Assembly: GCA_035513215.1 (NCBI GenBank)
Contig: DATKCK010000032.1
Coordinates: 1-15,499, forward strand
Reading direction: 5' to 3'
DNA from: DATCZB01 sp035513215
Lineage (GTDB): Bacteria; Pseudomonadota; Gammaproteobacteria; Steroidobacterales; Rariloculaceae
Length of the DNA: 15,499 bases
This document shows positions 12,341 to 15,499 of this stretch, one piece after another (position 1 is the first letter of the stretch; every line of letters begins with the position of its first letter). The translations under genes and the position numbers were made by a program. Under the pieces are notes generated by a model. That model was not told where the DNA came from. It searched no databases and was given only the letters and a program-made list of their open reading frames with translations.

Positions 12341-12715
12341 ATGTCGACAACCAACCAATTGGTGCGCAAGCCGCGCTCGACCAAGCGAGCGAAGAGCAAC
12401 GTGCCCGCGCTGGCCGCATCACCCCAAAAACGCGGCGTCTGCACGCGTGTGTACACGACGACGCCGAAGAAGCCCAATTCGGCAATGCGTAAGGTCGCGC
12501 GCGTGCGCCTGACGAACGGTTTCGAGGTCACGAGCTACATCGGGGGCGAAGGTCACAACCTTCAGGAGCACTCGGTCGTGCTGATTCGCGGCGGGCGCGT
12601 CAAGGATTTGCCGGGTGTCCGCTATCACACCGTTCGCGGCACGCTCGATTGCGCCGGCGTCGGCGACCGCAGGAAGGGTCGGTCGAAGTACGGCGCCAAG
12701 CGGCCGAAGGGTTGA
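12341..12715 (+). CDS. rpsL: 30S ribosomal protein S12
   Basis: The 124-residue product has the length of E. coli S12 and nearly its sequence. NQLVRKPRSTK opens the rRNA-binding tail. VYTTTPKKPNSAMRK carries K43 and VKDLPGVRYH carries K88 and D89; D89 is the residue methylthiolated by RimO in E. coli. K43 and K88 are the wild-type, streptomycin-sensitive residues. S12 sits at the decoding centre and monitors codon-anticodon pairing. GAGGA (12323-12327) is 13 nt from the ATG, rather far; GAAG (12331-12334) is closer but weaker, so initiation strength is uncertain. It is the first gene of the str operon, behind a promoter, leader and terminator-like hairpin. Confidence 0.98.
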   Translation: MSTTNQLVRKPRSTKRAKSNVPALAASPQKRGVCTRVYTTTPKKPNSAMRKVARVRLTNGFEVTSYIGGEGHNLQEHSVVLIRGGRVKDLPGVRYHTVRGTLDCAGVGDRRKGRSKYGAKRPKG

Positions 12716-12731
12716 GGGAGCTTAAGCCGCC

Positions 12732-13211
12732 ATGTCCAGACGCAGTCAAGCTCCACGCCGCAACGTCTTGCCGGATCCCAAGTACGGCAACGACATGCTG
12801 GCCAAGTTCGTCAACATGGTCATGCGCAGCGGGAAGAAGTCGGTCGCCGAGAGCATTGTCTACGGCGCGCTCGACCGGATCGCCGAGAAGTCGGGCAACG
12901 ATGACCAGTATGCGCTCGAGCTTCTGAGCCAGGCGCTGGAGAACATAAAGCCCGCCGTCGAGGTCAAGTCGCGCCGCGTCGGCGGCGCGACCTATCAGGT
13001 TCCCGTCGAGGTGCGTGCCACGCGCCGCGAGACGCTGGCGATGCGCTGGGCGATCGATGCGGCACGAGGCCGTTCCGAGAAGTCGATGGCGTACCGGCTC
13101 GCCCATGAGCTGATGGATGCTGCCGAGAATCGCGGCTCGGCCGTCAAGAAGCGTGAAGACACGCACCGCATGGCTGATGCCAACCGGGCTTTTGCCCATT
13201 ACCGGTGGTGA
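12732..13211 (+). CDS. rpsG: 30S ribosomal protein S7
   Basis: The 159-residue product matches bacterial S7, with RRVGGATYQVPV (about 81-92) forming the beta-hairpin that reaches the E site, and SEKSMAYRLAHELMDAA in the helical core. It ends HYRW, close to the shorter S7 form rather than the E. coli K-12 form with its C-terminal extension. S7 nucleates assembly of the 30S head. AGGGAG (12715-12720) precedes the ATG by 11 nt. The gap from rpsL is only 16 nt, whereas E. coli has a roughly 100-nt intercistronic region used for S7 feedback control; that site cannot exist here in the same form. fusA follows after 20 nt. Confidence 0.97.
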   Translation: MSRRSQAPRRNVLPDPKYGNDMLAKFVNMVMRSGKKSVAESIVYGALDRIAEKSGNDDQYALELLSQALENIKPAVEVKSRRVGGATYQVPVEVRATRRETLAMRWAIDAARGRSEKSMAYRLAHELMDAAENRGSAVKKREDTHRMADANRAFAHYRW

Positions 13212-13231
13212 GATGCGCCTAAGGCGATGCC

Positions 13232-15325
13232 ATGCCGAGAAAGACTCCCCTCGAGCGATATCGCAATATCGGCATCATGGCGCACATCGATGCCGGCAAG
13301 ACGACGACGACTGAGCGCATCCTTTTCTATACCGGCGTTTCCCACAAGATGGGCGAGGTCCATGACGGCGCGGCCGTCATGGACTGGATGGAGCAGGAGC
13401 AGGAACGCGGCATAACGATCACGTCGGCGGCGACCACCTGCTTCTGGTCCGGCATGGACAAGTCGCGGCCCGAGCATCGCATCAACATCATCGACACGCC
13501 GGGGCACGTCGATTTCACCATCGAGGTCGAGCGTAGCCTGCGTGTTCTCGACGGCGCGGTGGCCGTGTTCTGCGCGGTCGGCGGCGTCGAGCCGCAGTCG
13601 GAGACGGTCTGGCGTCAGGCGACCAAGTACAGCGTCCCGAGACTCGCCTTCGTCAACAAGATGGACCGGGCAGGCGCGGATTTCTTTCGTGTCGTCAGGC
13701 AGATCCGTGAGCGCATCAACGGCAACCCCGTTGCGCTGCAGATACCGATCGGCGCCGAGGAGAAGTTCAAGGGCGTGATCGATCTGGTCAGGATGAAGCG
13801 GATCGAATGGGACGACGAGACGCTGGGGGTCAAGTTCGAGGAGCTCGAGATTCCCGACGAGCTCAGGGCCGAAGCCGTGAAATATCGCGAAGCGCTCGTC
13901 GAAGCGGCCGCCGAAGGCGACGAGGGGCTGCTCGAAACGTATCTCGAGAGCGGAACGCTGAGCGAAGCCGAGATCAAACGGGGAATTCGCGCCCGCTGTC
14001 TCAAGAACGAGATCACACCCGTGACCTGCGGCTCGGCATTCAAGAACAAGGGCGTTCAGGCCGTGCTCGATGCAGTGCTCGACTATCTGCCGTCCCCGCC
14101 CGAGGTGCCGGCGATTCGCGGCGTGCTCGACGACGGATCGGAAGGCGAGCGCCCCTCGAGCGACGATGCCCCGTTTGCCGCGCTGGCGTTCAAGATCGCG
14201 ACTGATCCCTACGTCGGCAACCTGACTTTCTTCCGCGTCTATTCGGGCGTGCTCGCGTCGGGCGACACCGTGTTCAACCCGGTCAAGGGCAAGCGCGAGC
14301 GCATCGGGCGAATACTGCAAATGCATGCCAACGACCGCGAGGAGCTCAAGGAGGTTCGCGCCGGCGACATCGCGGCGGCAGTCGGGCTCAAGGACGTCAC
14401 CACCGGCGACAGCCTCGTCGACCCGAAGGTCCCGATCACGCTCGAGAGAATGGATTTCCCGGATCCCGTCATAGCCGTGGCCGTCGAGCCCAAGACGAAG
14501 GCCGATCAGGAAAGGATGGGCATGGCGCTCAGCAAGCTGGCCAAGGAGGACCCGTCGTTCCGCGTGCGCACGGACGAGGAGTCCGGGCAGACGATCATAT
14601 CCGGCATGGGAGAGCTGCATCTGGACGTCATCGTCGATCGGATGCGGCGGGAGTTCAGCGTCGACGCCAATGTCGGCAAGCCCCAGGTCGCCTATCGCGA
14701 AACGATTCGCAAGACCGTCGAGCAGGAAGGCAAGTTCGTGCGCCAGTCCGGCGGGCGCGGCCAGTACGGGCACGTGTTTCTCCGCATCGAGCCTTTACCG
14801 CCCGGCAGCGGCTACAAGTTCGAGAACGGCATCGTCGGCGGCGTCGTGCCGAAGGAGTACATCCCGGCAGTCGACAAGGGCGTTCGAGAGCAGACGCAGG
14901 GCGGCGTCCTGGCGGGCTACCCGGTCGTCGACTGCAAGGTCACGCTTTACGACGGTTCCTACCACGATGTTGACTCGAGCGAGATCGCGTTCAAAATTGC
15001 GGGTTCGATGGCGTTCAAGGCGGGCGTGGCCAAAGCCGGGCCCGTGCTCCTGGAGCCTGTCATGAAGGTCGAGATCGTCACGCCCGAGGACTATATGGGC
15101 GACGTCAATGGCGACCTGAGCCGGCGCCGGGGCATCCTTCAGGGACTCGAAGATGCGCCGGCCGGAAAGATCGTGCGGGCCGAAGTGCCGCTGGCAGAGA
15201 TGTTCGGCTATGCGACGCAGCTTCGATCGATGAGCCAGGGCCGCGCGACCTATACGATGGAGTTTTCGCATTACGCGGAAGTGCCGGCCAGCGTAGCTGG
15301 GCCGATCATCGATTCGCGTAATTGA
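13232..15325 (+). CDS. fusA: Elongation factor G
   Basis: EF-G is the cytosolic GTPase that translocates tRNA and mRNA after peptide bond formation and, with RRF, splits ribosomes. The 697-residue product (E. coli 704) shows all GTPase motifs in order: G1 AHIDAGKTTT (17-26), switch I RGITITSAATT (59-69), G3 DTPGHVDF (88-95) with catalytic H92, and G4 NKMD (142-145). CGSAFKNKGVQ marks G5. Domain II, then III, follow; domain IV begins near FVRQSGGRGQYGHV and includes YDGSYHDVDSSE at its tip; domain V closes with LRSMSQGRATYTMEFSHY. This is the ordinary EF-G1 type with intact switches. AAGG (13221-13224) is 7 nt before the ATG. It is co-transcribed with rpsL, rpsG and the next tuf. Confidence 0.98.
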   Translation: MPRKTPLERYRNIGIMAHIDAGKTTTTERILFYTGVSHKMGEVHDGAAVMDWMEQEQERGITITSAATTCFWSGMDKSRPEHRINIIDTPGHVDFTIEVERSLRVLDGAVAVFCAVGGVEPQSETVWRQATKYSVPRLAFVNKMDRAGADFFRVVRQIRERINGNPVALQIPIGAEEKFKGVIDLVRMKRIEWDDETLGVKFEELEIPDELRAEAVKYREALVEAAAEGDEGLLETYLESGTLSEAEIKRGIRARCLKNEITPVTCGSAFKNKGVQAVLDAVLDYLPSPPEVPAIRGVLDDGSEGERPSSDDAPFAALAFKIATDPYVGNLTFFRVYSGVLASGDTVFNPVKGKRERIGRILQMHANDREELKEVRAGDIAAAVGLKDVTTGDSLVDPKVPITLERMDFPDPVIAVAVEPKTKADQERMGMALSKLAKEDPSFRVRTDEESGQTIISGMGELHLDVIVDRMRREFSVDANVGKPQVAYRETIRKTVEQEGKFVRQSGGRGQYGHVFLRIEPLPPGSGYKFENGIVGGVVPKEYIPAVDKGVREQTQGGVLAGYPVVDCKVTLYDGSYHDVDSSEIAFKIAGSMAFKAGVAKAGPVLLEPVMKVEIVTPEDYMGDVNGDLSRRRGILQGLEDAPAGKIVRAEVPLAEMFGYATQLRSMSQGRATYTMEFSHYAEVPASVAGPIIDSRN

Positions 15326-15357
15326 TCTGATTCGAACCTTAGAAAGGGAACAAGCGA

Positions 15358-15499
15358 GTGTCGAAGTCAAAATTTGAGCGAACGAAGCCGCATGTAAATG
15401 TGGGGACGATTGGTCATGTGGATCATGGCAAGACGACGTTGACGGCGGCGTTGACGAAGGTGATGGCGGAGAAGCATGGAGGCGAGGGGGTCGCGTTCG
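15358..15499 (+). CDS. tuf: Elongation factor Tu, N-terminal part (partial, downstream tuf copy)
   Basis: A GTG start (as in E. coli tuf) opens 47 complete codons before the window ends. The peptide begins MSKSKFERTKPHVNVGTIGH and continues with VDHGKTTLTAAL, the P-loop of EF-Tu. AGGG (15345-15348) lies 9 nt upstream and the gap from fusA is 32 nt, so it is the last visible str-operon gene, the tufA position. Codon choice is unlike its neighbours: only 4 of 47 codons end in C, against 21 of the first 47 in fusA and 16 of 29 in the other tuf's end. Leu is TTG and Val mostly GTG. Identity is certain; whether the anomaly extends through the gene cannot be seen. Confidence 0.96.
   Translation, partial: MSKSKFERTKPHVNVGTIGHVDHGKTTLTAALTKVMAEKHGGEGVAF

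Noticed and set aside
12156..12512. Open frame of 118 codons overlapping the rpsL leader and start
   Set aside because: The product is Arg/Pro/Ala-rich with no conserved motif, and it overlaps the promoter, terminator hairpin and rpsL in another frame.

Overview
The window is a contiguous, one-strand (+) core translation and transcription cluster from a GC-rich proteobacterium. Gene order is 'tuf (3' end) - tRNA-Trp - secE - nusG - rplK - rplA - rplJ - rplL - rpoB - rpoC - rpsL - rpsG - fusA - tuf (5' end)'. This tufB-trpT-secE-nusG / rplKAJL-rpoBC / rpsLG-fusA-tufA order is the unsplit arrangement known from Pseudomonas-like Gammaproteobacteria and also from Betaproteobacteria. A three-segment SecE, RpoB and RpoC residues that line up with E. 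coli numbering, an RpoC that keeps the proteobacterial insert in the trigger loop, and a canonical L10 leader favour Gammaproteobacteria. I cannot name the genus.

Layout: 1-91 is the end of one tuf gene. 92-166 is a spacer with a perfect 41-nt palindrome and a direct repeat, followed by tRNA-Trp (167-242). 295-2368 holds secE, nusG, rplK and rplA, packed with overlaps or very short gaps. 2369-2558 is the L10 (rplJ) leader, then rplJ and rplL. 3495-3645 is a 151-nt spacer with three consecutive hairpins that should attenuate and/or process the mRNA before rpoB. rpoB and rpoC fill 3646-12050. 12051-12340 is the one long spacer: a second palindrome of the same family with reiterated flanks, then a sigma70-type promoter, a structured leader and a terminator-like hairpin just before rpsL. 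rpsL, rpsG and fusA follow with gaps of 16 and 20 nt. The window ends 142 nt into a second tuf.

The products act together. SecE is a subunit of the protein-export channel. NusG links RNA polymerase to the ribosome or Rho. L11, L1, L10 and L7/L12 build the mobile arms of the 50S subunit where EF-G and EF-Tu act. RpoB and RpoC form the RNA polymerase active site. S12 and S7 are 30S proteins of the decoding and mRNA-exit regions. EF-G and EF-Tu are the elongation GTPases.

No mobile-element gene, CRISPR array, toxin-antitoxin or defence system is visible, and all full-length proteins look intact. The features worth a second look are non-coding or compositional: the paired nested palindromes with reiterated flanks, the promoter-leader-terminator unit ahead of rpsL, the hairpin series before rpoB, a duplicated decamer in the L10 leader, and a sharp depletion of C-ending codons in the start of the second tuf.
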